Source: JAHEME01 sp034435035 (lineage in GTDB: Bacteria > Chloroflexota > Anaerolineae > Aggregatilineales > UBA3940). From it: 64,000 nt of DNA. The DNA is taken from positions 62,001 through 126,000 of the forward strand of contig DAOTXW010000081.1 in the NCBI GenBank assembly GCA_034435035.1, read 5' to 3'. The position numbers and the translations under genes are program-made. The notes beneath the pieces were generated by a model, which was not told the origin of the DNA, did no database searches, and worked only from the letters and a program-made list of their open reading frames with translations. Shown here in pieces: positions 35,270 to 42,928 of the stretch (the stretch's first letter is position 1; each line of letters begins with the position of its first letter).

Positions 35270-35916
35270 TTCTGGCGCTTGACACAGCGACCCGGATGAT
35301 CGGCCTGGCCCTGCATGATGGCCAGGAGGTGATCGCCGAGGAGGTATGGCGCACTGCCGGCCATCACACGGTAGAAGTCGCTCCGGCCCTGCGCCGCATG
35401 CTGGAGCGGGTGGGTACATCCATCGCCGATCTGCGGGCGGTCGCCGTTGCGCTGGGCCCCGGTTCGTATACCGGCCTGCGGATCGGCATGAGTCTGGCCA
35501 AGGGGCTGGCCCTGGGGGCTGTGCCTCCCCTGCCTTTGCTCGGCATCCCTACGCTGGATATCGTAGCGGCGGCACAGCCTCACCAGGTGGAGCGCCTGTG
35601 CGCAGTAGCGCAGGCGGGGCGCGGGCGCGTGAACGCGGGATTTTTCACCTGGCAGGGTGAGCGCTGGGTCGCCGCCGGGCCGCCGTTCATTGCCACGCTG
35701 GCCGAGCTGGCGGCACGGCTCGAGCCGCCGATACAGGTCAGCGGCGAGCTGGATCCGGCCGGCCGCGCTGCCCTGTCCACCCCCGCAGGCGTGCTGCTGG
35801 CCGGGCCGGCTCTCTCCCTGCGGCGACCTGCTCTCCTCGCCGAACTGGCGGCTGCCCGGCTGGCCGCCGGCGAGGCAGAGGATCCGGCCCTGCTGACCCC
35901 TGTCTACATGCATTGA
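35266..35916 (+). CDS. tsaB: tRNA t6A37 biosynthesis protein TsaB
   Basis: A 216-residue pseudo-kinase-fold protein that partners with TsaD in making N6-threonylcarbamoyladenosine at tRNA position 37. ILALDTATRMIGLALHDG at the N-terminus and VAVALGPGSYTGLRIGMSLAKG at about 62-83 are diagnostic. The GTG start overlaps the previous stop. The C-terminal half is shortened and divergent, as is common for TsaB. It is followed after 12 nt by rimI, the classic tsaB-rimI arrangement; tsaD is not in the window. Confidence 0.92.
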   Translation: MILALDTATRMIGLALHDGQEVIAEEVWRTAGHHTVEVAPALRRMLERVGTSIADLRAVAVALGPGSYTGLRIGMSLAKGLALGAVPPLPLLGIPTLDIVAAAQPHQVERLCAVAQAGRGRVNAGFFTWQGERWVAAGPPFIATLAELAARLEPPIQVSGELDPAGRAALSTPAGVLLAGPALSLRRPALLAELAAARLAAGEAEDPALLTPVYMH

Positions 35917-35928
35917 GAAAGCACGCTG

Positions 35929-36540
35929 ATGTCCGATCACCGGCTGCCTGTGATCCTGCGCCCGATGAGGATGGGCGATATTGACGAAGTCGTGGAGCTG
36001 GATCGCCTATCGTTCCCCACACCGTGGCCTGCCCGCACCTATCGCTACGAGCTGACGAACCCGGATCGCACGACGCTGGCCGTGCTGGAGCGCCCGGATG
36101 GGCTACCTTACCCGGTGAGCCGCCCGCTGGTCCGATGGCTGCGCCGCCTGACCCACCAGCCAGCCACGACCGGCAGGCTGGCGGGATATGTGGGTATGTG
36201 GCATATCGCCGATGAGGCACATGTCAGCACTATCGCCGTTCACCCCGACTGGCGCGGCCATAAGCTCGGCGAGCTGCTGCTGTGGAGCATGATCCGTCGG
36301 GCCGCCCAGCGGGGCGCTCACATGATTACTCTGGAGGTGCGTGTCACCAATATCGTCGCCCAGAACCTGTACCGCAAGTACCACTTTGAGGTGATGGGGC
36401 GGCGTAAAGGTTACTATCGCGACAATGGCGAAGATGCATACATGATGGGCGTCACCAACATCGATGCTGACTACCGCGAGCAACTGATGAGCTACGGCCG
36501 GGCGCTGGCCAGTGTGCTGCGCGTGACCGACCGATTGTAG
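35929..36540 (+). CDS. rimI: GNAT acetyltransferase, RimI-like
   Basis: A 203-residue N-acetyltransferase of the RimI group, which acetylates the N-terminal alanine of ribosomal protein S18. LRPMRMGDIDEVVELDRLSF is the RimI-type start, HVSTIAVHPDWRGHKLGELLL contains the acetyl-CoA pyrophosphate loop, and LEVRVTNIVAQNLYRKYHFE is motif B. An extra segment of about 35 residues (PYPVSRPLVRWLRRLTHQPA region, about 62-85) sits before the GYVGMW strand and makes it longer than E. coli RimI (148). Activity on S18 is inferred from the tsaB neighbour. Confidence 0.85.
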   Translation: MSDHRLPVILRPMRMGDIDEVVELDRLSFPTPWPARTYRYELTNPDRTTLAVLERPDGLPYPVSRPLVRWLRRLTHQPATTGRLAGYVGMWHIADEAHVSTIAVHPDWRGHKLGELLLWSMIRRAAQRGAHMITLEVRVTNIVAQNLYRKYHFEVMGRRKGYYRDNGEDAYMMGVTNIDADYREQLMSYGRALASVLRVTDRL

Positions 36541-36562
36541 CGCCATCCGCCGGGCTATCAGC

Positions 36563-37543
36563 CTATTCCGTCAACGCCGATGCGGCCTCCTGCGCCGGCA
36601 GCGTCCTTTGCAGGTGCTGGCGATACCAGGCCACGGTATCGCGGATCGCCGTGCGATGCGGCGTAGTCGAGCCGCCGAACGCGCGGACAAACTTGCTGTG
36701 ATCCACAATATGCGGTTCTTCAAACTCGTACAGCATCTCGCTCATCTCACGCATAATCGGGATGAACAGCCCCATTGACTTCACCAGCCAGGAAGGGGCC
36801 GGTGACGCACGGAAAGGCAGCCCGGCCTCCTCAAACACCAGCGCCAGGAACTCGCGCGTCGTTAGTGTTTCCGCGCTGGGCACGTGCCATACCTGACCCA
36901 GGGCTTCTTCATGCTCGCCCAGCGTTGCCACCGCCGCCCCGACATCGTGGATATAGGTATAGGTGTGCGGCACATCCAGGCTGCCCATGAGAGTCGGGGC
37001 TTTGCCCGCGACGATACGCCCGAAAATGAGCTCACCGCAGGCTGACTGCAGCACATGCGGCCCGTAGTAGTCGGAAGCGCGGGCGATGGCGACACGGACG
37101 CGCCCGCTGGCATGTGCCTCCATCAGCTCCTCAGACATCCGCGCCCGTGTGCGCCCTTTACGCCCGGTGGCAGCATGCGGCAGGGTTTCAGTCATCGGTC
37201 CGTGAACTGGACCGTACATGTAAACGTTCTCCAGCGAGATCAGGCGCGCCCCGCTGTCCACTGCTGCAGCCAGCACACCTGCCTGCAGCGGGGGGAAAAG
37301 CTCCGGCCAGCGTGTATAAGGGGCATTCAGGCAGTTGTAGATCACGGCGGCCCCGGAAGCGGCCTGCCGCGCAGCGGCGTGATCGGTCACATCGGCTGCC
37401 ACCACCTCAACCCCGGCGGGGATGTGCGCCCGCCCGCTGCGGTTCACCATCCGCACACGCCGCCCACGGGCTACCAGCGCCTGCATCGTTGCCATGCCCA
37501 GCGGGCCTGTTCCAAACACAACATGCAGCTCACAGTCTGGCAT
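36563..37543 (-). CDS. NAD(P)-dependent epimerase/reductase, extended SDR-like
   Basis: A 326-residue Rossmann-fold enzyme. The nucleotide-binding motif is atypical, HVVFGTGPLGMATMQALVARG (GTGPLG instead of GxxGxxG), followed by VRMVNRSGR and VEVVAADVTD. The SDR active site region reads LISLENVYMYGP, with Tyr but no clear following YxxxK; ARASDYYGPHVLQS comes later. It could be a nucleoside-sugar epimerase-type enzyme, but the substrate is unknown. The ATG at 37543 has AGGAGAG upstream. It lies downstream of the TetR gene on the same strand (115-nt gap), making it the likely target of that regulator. Confidence 0.75.
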   Translation of the reverse strand: MPDCELHVVFGTGPLGMATMQALVARGRRVRMVNRSGRAHIPAGVEVVAADVTDHAAARQAASGAAVIYNCLNAPYTRWPELFPPLQAGVLAAAVDSGARLISLENVYMYGPVHGPMTETLPHAATGRKGRTRARMSEELMEAHASGRVRVAIARASDYYGPHVLQSACGELIFGRIVAGKAPTLMGSLDVPHTYTYIHDVGAAVATLGEHEEALGQVWHVPSAETLTTREFLALVFEEAGLPFRASPAPSWLVKSMGLFIPIMREMSEMLYEFEEPHIVDHSKFVRAFGGSTTPHRTAIRDTVAWYRQHLQRTLPAQEAASALTE

Positions 37544-37658
37544 TGCTCTCTCCTGTCAGTGATTCACCATCCGGCGCCTGCCGGTGCGGTCGCGCATTGA
37601 AGAAACCTGCCGATTTGCAGACGGACGAAAAACAGACCTGGATAGTCCGGCGGGAAGC

Positions 37659-38366
37659 TCAGGGGGCGATCCCCGCGGCGATCAGCAGATCGTCGATAAC
37701 TACCCTGTACAGGGCATCTACATCGCCGGCAACGGGCTGTAGGTGTTCGAACAGCTCCAGCATGATCACCCCGTGCAGCCGTGTCCAGCCCAGCACCCCC
37801 AGATACAGTGCCAGCAGCGGCACCTCATAACCGCCGGAGGCTGCCAGCGCCTCCATGTGCGCCTCCAGCGGCGCAGGCACACGATCAATAGTTCCCCTCC
37901 CCTCCACCCGATTGGCCAGCGCCTCGGCAATCAGCGTCACAATGATGGCAAAGCCGCGCGCCGCTGCCGGGACGGTCACCTCGCCGGGTGCCACATAGCC
38001 GGGGATGGGATTGCCGTAGATCAGCGCGAAGTCCAGCGGGTGGCTCAGGGCCCAGTCGCGATAGGTGAGCAGAATCGCCCGCAGGCGTGCGGCCGCTGGC
38101 TCTCCTGCGTGCGCATCGCGCTCCGCCTCCAGTGCATCGGCGAGTGCATGGAAAGCGCTGGCCACCAGATCCGTGATCAGATCGTCGCGTGAAGGGTAGT
38201 AGCGATACAGCGCCGGCGCTGTTACCCCCATCGCGCGGGCGATGCTCCGGAGTGAGATAGCGGCTGTCCCCTCCCGGCTCATCTGAGCGCGGGCATGCTG
38301 CTTGATCTCCTCACGAGTGGCTTCATGCCGCTGCTCCCGCCGCGTCATTGTTTGCTGCCCGGTCAT
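37659..38366 (-). CDS. TetR-family transcriptional regulator
   Basis: A 235-residue repressor. The N-terminal helix-turn-helix domain spans about residues 15-60 (REEIKQHARAQMSREGTAAI, then SLRSIARAMGVTAPALYRYY). The C-terminal ligand-binding domain resembles the TetR_C WHG-type group (YRDWALSHPLDFALIYGNP). ATG 38366 is chosen because GGAG lies 5 nt upstream and the in-frame codons further up overlap the palindromic operator. It probably represses itself and the downstream epimerase gene. Confidence 0.88.
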   Translation of the reverse strand: MTGQQTMTRREQRHEATREEIKQHARAQMSREGTAAISLRSIARAMGVTAPALYRYYPSRDDLITDLVASAFHALADALEAERDAHAGEPAAARLRAILLTYRDWALSHPLDFALIYGNPIPGYVAPGEVTVPAAARGFAIIVTLIAEALANRVEGRGTIDRVPAPLEAHMEALAASGGYEVPLLALYLGVLGWTRLHGVIMLELFEHLQPVAGDVDALYRVVIDDLLIAAGIAP

Positions 38367-38384
38367 TGTCACTCCACCGATGCG

Positions 38385-38405
38385 ATAGTTAACATTGTTA
38401 ACTAT
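38385..38405. promoter_or_regulatory. Palindromic TetR operator
   Basis: A perfect inverted repeat, ATAGTTAAC, 3-nt spacer, GTTAACTAT, lies 18 bp upstream of the TetR ATG, directly after the -10 box and over the predicted transcription start. Its position fits autorepression by a TetR dimer. Confidence 0.8.
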
Positions 38406-38433
38406 AGTATACACTGTTATTTTTACGCGTCAA
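38406..38433 (-). promoter_or_regulatory. tetR-epimerase promoter
   Basis: TTGACG (complement of 38428-38433) and TATACT (complement of 38406-38411) are 16 nt apart on the minus strand; the -10 abuts the palindromic operator. Confidence 0.75.
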
Positions 38434-38517
38434 GACTCTGATCATGCAGAGGCTCCGGCTCCGTGACACACAGGCTGTGTTACAATCACTCCCAGGCTCC
38501 CAGACTGAGAGGTGCGT

Positions 38518-39585
38518 ATGTTCCTTGATGACATGGACTTCGCCGCAGTTGACGGGCAGAACATGCTTGGCCATATCGACGCCCTGCCCGATCAACTGGC
38601 CGACGCATGGCGGGCGGCGCAAACCATGCCGCTGATCCCTGCCAGCGCATTGGAGCGCGTCGTGATAGTCGGTATGGGCGGCTCAGCGATCAGCGGCGAT
38701 CTGCTGGCTGCGCTGGTCCAGGATACCTGCGTCCTGCCCCTGCAGGTTTTCCGTGAGTATTCACTTCCGCCTTATGCCGCAGGTCCCGGCACGCTGGTGA
38801 TCGCGCTCAGCTTCTCCGGATCGACTGAAGAAACGCTCTCCGCCGCCGCCCAGGCCACAGAGCGCGGGGCGCGGCTGCTGGCGATCACCACTGGCGGGCC
38901 GCTGGCGGACCTGGCAGACCGGGCTGGCGGGGAGGTGTGGCCGATCGCCTATGACTCGCAGCCGCGGGCAGCGCTGGGCTGGCTGTACGGGCTGCTGCTG
39001 GGTGCGGCAGCTCGCCTGGGCCTGACGCCTCCGCTGGAGGCCGACATAGCGGAAGCCGTCGAACGGCTGCGGGACGACCGCGCGCGCTGGACAGCCGCTT
39101 CACCTACCAGCCGCAACCCTGCCAAGCGCGTTGCCGGGCAGATGATGGATTGCATCCCGGTGATCTGGGGGGCCGGGCTGCTGGCGCCGGTAGCCGCCCG
39201 CTGGAAGACCCAGCTCAACGAGAACGCCAAGACCGCGGCCTACGCCGAGCAGATGCCCGAGCTGAATCACAACGCCATAGTCGGCATCCTGACCCCGGAG
39301 GAACTGATGCGTCGCCACAAGTTCCAGATCGTTCAGCTTGTCTCCCGGGAGTATGACCATCCTCGCGTGGCGCTGCGCCACCGGGCCACCGAGAGTCTGC
39401 TGCGCGAAGCCGGCATCATCGCTGAGGTCGTGCGCGCCCACGGACGCAGCCGGCTGGCTCAGCAGATGAACCTGATCCAGTTTGGCGACTACATCAGCTT
39501 CTTTCTGGCGATGGCCTACGGGGTGGACCCGACGCCTATTCCACCTATCCTGATGCTCAAAGACAGGCTGGCGGCGGCAGGCTGA
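38518..39585 (+). CDS. Bifunctional phosphoglucose/phosphomannose isomerase-type SIS protein
   Basis: A 355-residue protein with two SIS (sugar isomerase) domains. VVIVGMGGSAISGDLLAALV at about 44-63 and VIALSFSGSTEETLSAAAQA at about 100-119 are the phosphosugar-binding loops. The C-terminal half carries NENAKTAAYAEQMPELNHN, which includes the conserved Glu and His of PGI/PMI enzymes. It should interconvert glucose-6-P, fructose-6-P and mannose-6-P. ATG 38518 follows GAGAGG; GTG 38512 is an alternative. Its stop overlaps the methyltransferase start (TGATG), and it is divergent from the TetR gene. Confidence 0.85.
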   Translation: MFLDDMDFAAVDGQNMLGHIDALPDQLADAWRAAQTMPLIPASALERVVIVGMGGSAISGDLLAALVQDTCVLPLQVFREYSLPPYAAGPGTLVIALSFSGSTEETLSAAAQATERGARLLAITTGGPLADLADRAGGEVWPIAYDSQPRAALGWLYGLLLGAAARLGLTPPLEADIAEAVERLRDDRARWTAASPTSRNPAKRVAGQMMDCIPVIWGAGLLAPVAARWKTQLNENAKTAAYAEQMPELNHNAIVGILTPEELMRRHKFQIVQLVSREYDHPRVALRHRATESLLREAGIIAEVVRAHGRSRLAQQMNLIQFGDYISFFLAMAYGVDPTPIPPILMLKDRLAAAG

Positions 39586-40316
39586 TGATGGAAGCTATCG
39601 CCGACAGACACGCGCAGCGCGGCGCGCCGAGCTACGTATGGCGGGCCGGGCAGGAGCGCCGGCTGGAAATGATCCACCGCTGGGCTGATACTGCCGGTGC
39701 GTGCATCCTGATTGATGGCTGCGGGGTAGGCGCTTACGCTGCCCGCCTGCTGGAGGATTCCCCGTGGGTGTTTGCCTTCGACATCGAGCTCCCGCGCGTG
39801 CGGGAAGCCCGCGCCGCGGTCCCCCTCGCGCATGTCGCCGCCGCCGAGTTTGTCCCCTACCCGGCAGATACCTTTGACCTGATCCTCTCCCATGAGGTGC
39901 TGGAGCACGTACAGGACGACCGCGCGGCACTGGCTGAGATGGCGCGGGTGCTGCGGCCCGGCGGCCGTGCGGTGATCTTCTGCCCTAACCGCTGGTATCC
40001 TTTCGAGACGCACGGCCACTACTGGCGCGGGCGCTACCACTTTGGCAATACACCCTTGATCAATTATCTGCCCGATCCGCTCCGTAACCGGCTGGCCCCC
40101 CATGTACGGGCCTACACGCGTCACGGCCTGCTGCGCCTGATCGACGGGCTGCCGCTGCGCGTCGCCTACCACACCCGCATCTTTGGGGCCTATGACAACC
40201 TGATTACACGCTTCGGCGCGGTGGGGCGCCTGCTGCGAGCCGTGCTGCATGCCCTGGAAAAGTCGCCCGTGCGTGTGCTTGGGCTGTCCCACCTGCTGGT
40301 GCTGGAGAAGGTATGA
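39585..40316 (+). CDS. Class I SAM-dependent methyltransferase
   Basis: A 243-residue methyltransferase. ACILIDGCGVGAYAARLLED is motif I (the usual DxGxGxG read as DGCGVG), VFAFDIELPRVREAR supplies the acidic SAM-ribose residue, and FDLILSHEVLEHVQDDRAAL with MARVLRPGGRAVIFCPNRWY are motifs II-III. The substrate is unknown; the closing region (HGLLRLIDGLPLRVAYHTRI) resembles UbiE/Coq5-like or small-molecule methyltransferases. It overlaps both neighbouring genes by 3-4 nt, so it is translated together with the isomerase and phosphatase. Confidence 0.8.
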   Translation: MMEAIADRHAQRGAPSYVWRAGQERRLEMIHRWADTAGACILIDGCGVGAYAARLLEDSPWVFAFDIELPRVREARAAVPLAHVAAAEFVPYPADTFDLILSHEVLEHVQDDRAALAEMARVLRPGGRAVIFCPNRWYPFETHGHYWRGRYHFGNTPLINYLPDPLRNRLAPHVRAYTRHGLLRLIDGLPLRVAYHTRIFGAYDNLITRFGAVGRLLRAVLHALEKSPVRVLGLSHLLVLEKV

Positions 40317-41137
40317 TGGGCAGCCCCTACCCCCCGGTGCTTGATCTGCTGGAAACAGCGCGTGCAGCAGCCCGCGCCGCCGGGAATGTGATCCGGGAGC
40401 GCTACGATCAGCCGCGCCAGATCAGCGAGAAGGCGCCCCGTGATCTGGTGACCGATACCGATCATGCGGCGCAGGCGGCAGCCCTGGCCGTGATCCAGAC
40501 CCGCCACCCCGATCACAGGGTGATGGCTGAGGAAGATCCCACCACCCACCTAGTTGAGGAGGGGCGCTGGCAGATCCCCGATGGAATGCTGTGGCTGGTC
40601 GATCCGCTCGATGGGACCACGAACTTCACTACGGGGCTGCCGATTTCCTGCGTGTCAGTAGGCGCGGCCTTTGACGGGCTGCCGCTGGCAGGAGCGATCT
40701 ATGATCCCTACCGGGACGAGTTGTTCACTGCCGCCCTCGGACAGGGCGCCGCGCTCAACGGCCGCGCCCTGCCCGCGCTCACGCGAGTGCCATTGCAGCG
40801 GGCCATCATCAGCGCAGACTGGGCCCGCGCACCGCAGGTGCGCCACCGCGCACTCGAATGCATCCGGCTGCTGGCCCCGCACTGCCATACGGTGCGTGTG
40901 CTGGGATCGGCGGCGCTCAGCCTCGCCTACGTTGCCTGCGGACGCGCTCATCTGTACTTCAACTTTGGCCTCCAACCGTGGGATGTGGCCGCCGGGGCGG
41001 CCCTGATTCGCGAGACAGGCGGCGATCTGCGGCTGCCGAATGACAGTCCGTGGCAGCTCGGAGAACCCGCCCTGCTGAGCGCCCACCCGGCGATCCTGGA
41101 TGAAGCGATTCCGCTTGTCAGCGGCCCGGCGGAATAG
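40313..41137 (+). CDS. Inositol monophosphatase-family phosphatase
   Basis: A 274-residue Mg-dependent phosphatase. DLVTDTDHAAQ, MAEED (metal Glu), WLVDPLDGTTNFTTGLPISC (metal Asp residues) and QPWDVAAGAALIRETGG define the IMPase fold, and the order and spacing are normal. It may dephosphorylate inositol-1-phosphate, a sugar phosphate, histidinol-phosphate or PAP. In an operon with a sugar-phosphate isomerase and a methyltransferase, inositol or sugar metabolism is favoured. A strong terminator follows 20 nt after its stop. Confidence 0.88.
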   Translation: MMGSPYPPVLDLLETARAAARAAGNVIRERYDQPRQISEKAPRDLVTDTDHAAQAAALAVIQTRHPDHRVMAEEDPTTHLVEEGRWQIPDGMLWLVDPLDGTTNFTTGLPISCVSVGAAFDGLPLAGAIYDPYRDELFTAALGQGAALNGRALPALTRVPLQRAIISADWARAPQVRHRALECIRLLAPHCHTVRVLGSAALSLAYVACGRAHLYFNFGLQPWDVAAGAALIRETGGDLRLPNDSPWQLGEPALLSAHPAILDEAIPLVSGPAE

Positions 41138-41156
41138 TACACTTGTGCTAGCGAGT

Positions 41157-41187
41157 GAAAAGCCGCCCGCCGGGACGGCGGCTTTTC
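41157..41187. terminator. Intrinsic terminator after the phosphatase gene
   Basis: GAAAAGCCGCC (41157-41167) pairs with GGCGGCTTTTC (41177-41187) around a 9-nt loop; A-run before and T-run within the stem let it work in both directions. Confidence 0.85.
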
Positions 41188-41224
41188 TGTGCATCGTGCT
41201 TCCACTACAATAAGGACAAGTCCA

Positions 41225-41713
41225 TTGAGCATCTTCCGGCGTTTTCTGGCACCGCGGAGTAAGCACATGGGGTCGATCGAAGAACGCGCCAGGCTGGCTG
41301 CTGAACAGGTCATCGGTGATAGCAGCCTGACCGACGAGATGGACGATGCCGAAGCCTCGGCGCTGCTGGACTGGGCCGCGGGCCTGGCCCGGCAGGCCGC
41401 TGCCCAGACTCTGGAGCTGGATGATGCGGCGGCCAGCGAGATTCTGGCCGCGCGGATGCAGGATGTGCGCCGCCTGGTACGCCGGATCAACCGGCTGATC
41501 GGGCTGCTGGGCGCCGATCCCTCAGACGAAGAGGTGGAAGAGGCGCTCCGCTCGGTGTTCGAGTCCGCCTCGGCGGTGCCCGGCCTGACGGTCCAGCTAC
41601 CGATGGCGCTGGCCGACTCGGCACGCCTGATGCGTGGGCTGCCCGCCCCGGATGCGCTGGGCAGAATACTGTCCCATTTTACGGATTGGAGTGGTGATGG
41701 CGAAGCGACGTAG
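41225..41713 (+). CDS. Small acidic helical protein of unknown function
   Basis: About 162 residues with no recognised domain. It starts with a short basic segment (SIFRRFLAPRSKHMGSIEER) and continues as acidic, Ala- and Leu-rich helices (DEMDDAEASALLDWAAGLAR; RMQDVRRLVRRINRLIGLLG). No transmembrane helix or signal peptide is seen. TTG 41225 is chosen because AAGGA lies 8 nt upstream; the frame extends to 41189, directly behind the terminator. The stop overlaps the start of the phospholipase D-like gene by 17 nt, so the two are coupled. Confidence 0.6.
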   Translation: MSIFRRFLAPRSKHMGSIEERARLAAEQVIGDSSLTDEMDDAEASALLDWAAGLARQAAAQTLELDDAAASEILAARMQDVRRLVRRINRLIGLLGADPSDEEVEEALRSVFESASAVPGLTVQLPMALADSARLMRGLPAPDALGRILSHFTDWSGDGEAT

Positions 41714-42890
41714 CAGTTCTCGAAAAAGCTCAGCCGCCAACCAGCGCATGGTGCTGGTTTTCCTGGCTGTATTTGTCGTAGCTGCGCTCATCTATGGCAT
41801 TGGACCGGCGCTGAACTCGATCGGCGACGCTGTGGGAGTTGATCTCGGTATGCCGGCACAAGAAGGCCTGCCGGATGCAACGCAGGCGGCCGGGGATACC
41901 GGGACCACGACGGGCGGCAGTTACTACACCATCTACTTCACCGATCCAGTCATCCCCTTTGATGATGTGACCACAGGCGGGATCGAGGAGCACCTGATTG
42001 CGCTGATCGACGGCGCTCAGAGCAGCATCGACCTGGCGGTCTTCGAGTTCAACCTGCAGAACGTGGCCGATGCGTTGATCGCCGCGCACAACCGGGGGGT
42101 GCAGGTCCGCATTGTGTATGACAATGAGCACACTGAAGAAGATCCCCAGATGGAGGAGATGATCCGCGCCGGCATCCCGGCCACGCCGGATAACCGCAGC
42201 GCGTTCATGCACAACAAGTTCTTCGTCTTCGACCAGCAGCTGGTGTGGCTTGGCTCGTGGAACGTGACCATCAATGATACCTATCGCAACAACAACAACG
42301 CGATGGTGATCCGCTCCCAGCAGCTCGCACAGAACTACACTACCGAGTTCGAGGAGATGTTTGCCGGGGAGTTCGGCCCGCGCTCGCCTGCCAATACACC
42401 TAACCCGTCCTTTACCATCAACGGTATCCTGCTGGAGAATTTCTTCTCGCCCGAAGACGAGGTGATGCCGCATCTGGTTGATTTTGTGCGCCAGGCACAG
42501 ACGAGCATTCACTTCATGGCGTTTTCTTACACCGACTACGATCTGGCCAGCGCCATGATGGACCGCGCCGCCGCCGGGGCGGAAGTATCCGGCATCTTCG
42601 AGGTGCGCGGAGCGGATACCGAATCCTCCGAGTGCAACACTCTGCTGGGCGCCGGTCTGGATGTGCGGCTGGATGGCAACCCGCGCACCTTCCATCATAA
42701 AGTCATCATCATCGATGGAGCAGCCGTGGCGATTGGCTCCTTCAACTTCAGCAGCAATGCCTCCGAATCCAATGACGAGAACCTGCTGATCCTCTACGAT
42801 CCGGCGGTCGCCGCCCAGTACGAGCAGGAGTTCGTCCGCCGCATGGCCGAGGCGCAGATGCCGGTTGGAGGCGTCTGCCAGGCCGATTAA
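41697..42890 (+). CDS. Membrane-anchored phospholipase D-family protein with two HKD motifs
   Basis: A 397-residue protein. A basic N-terminus (MAKRRSSSRK) and one helix at about residues 18-36 put the rest outside the cell. Two complete HKD motifs are present: HNKFFVFD (His172, Lys174, Asp179) and HHKVIIID (His333, Lys335, Asp340), each followed by the conserved GSWN or GSFNFS segment. Family members are phospholipases, endonucleases or phosphodiesterases; DDEXX-like accessory domains are absent. The linker after the helix is rich in Gly and Thr. It precedes the HerA-like ATPase gene by 38 nt. Whether it cleaves lipid or nucleic acid cannot be decided from sequence. Confidence 0.82.
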   Translation: MAKRRSSSRKSSAANQRMVLVFLAVFVVAALIYGIGPALNSIGDAVGVDLGMPAQEGLPDATQAAGDTGTTTGGSYYTIYFTDPVIPFDDVTTGGIEEHLIALIDGAQSSIDLAVFEFNLQNVADALIAAHNRGVQVRIVYDNEHTEEDPQMEEMIRAGIPATPDNRSAFMHNKFFVFDQQLVWLGSWNVTINDTYRNNNNAMVIRSQQLAQNYTTEFEEMFAGEFGPRSPANTPNPSFTINGILLENFFSPEDEVMPHLVDFVRQAQTSIHFMAFSYTDYDLASAMMDRAAAGAEVSGIFEVRGADTESSECNTLLGAGLDVRLDGNPRTFHHKVIIIDGAAVAIGSFNFSSNASESNDENLLILYDPAVAAQYEQEFVRRMAEAQMPVGGVCQAD

Positions 42891-42928
42891 GCGATCTTGA
42901 GCAGCAGTGTGCCAGGGAGAGAGTCAGC

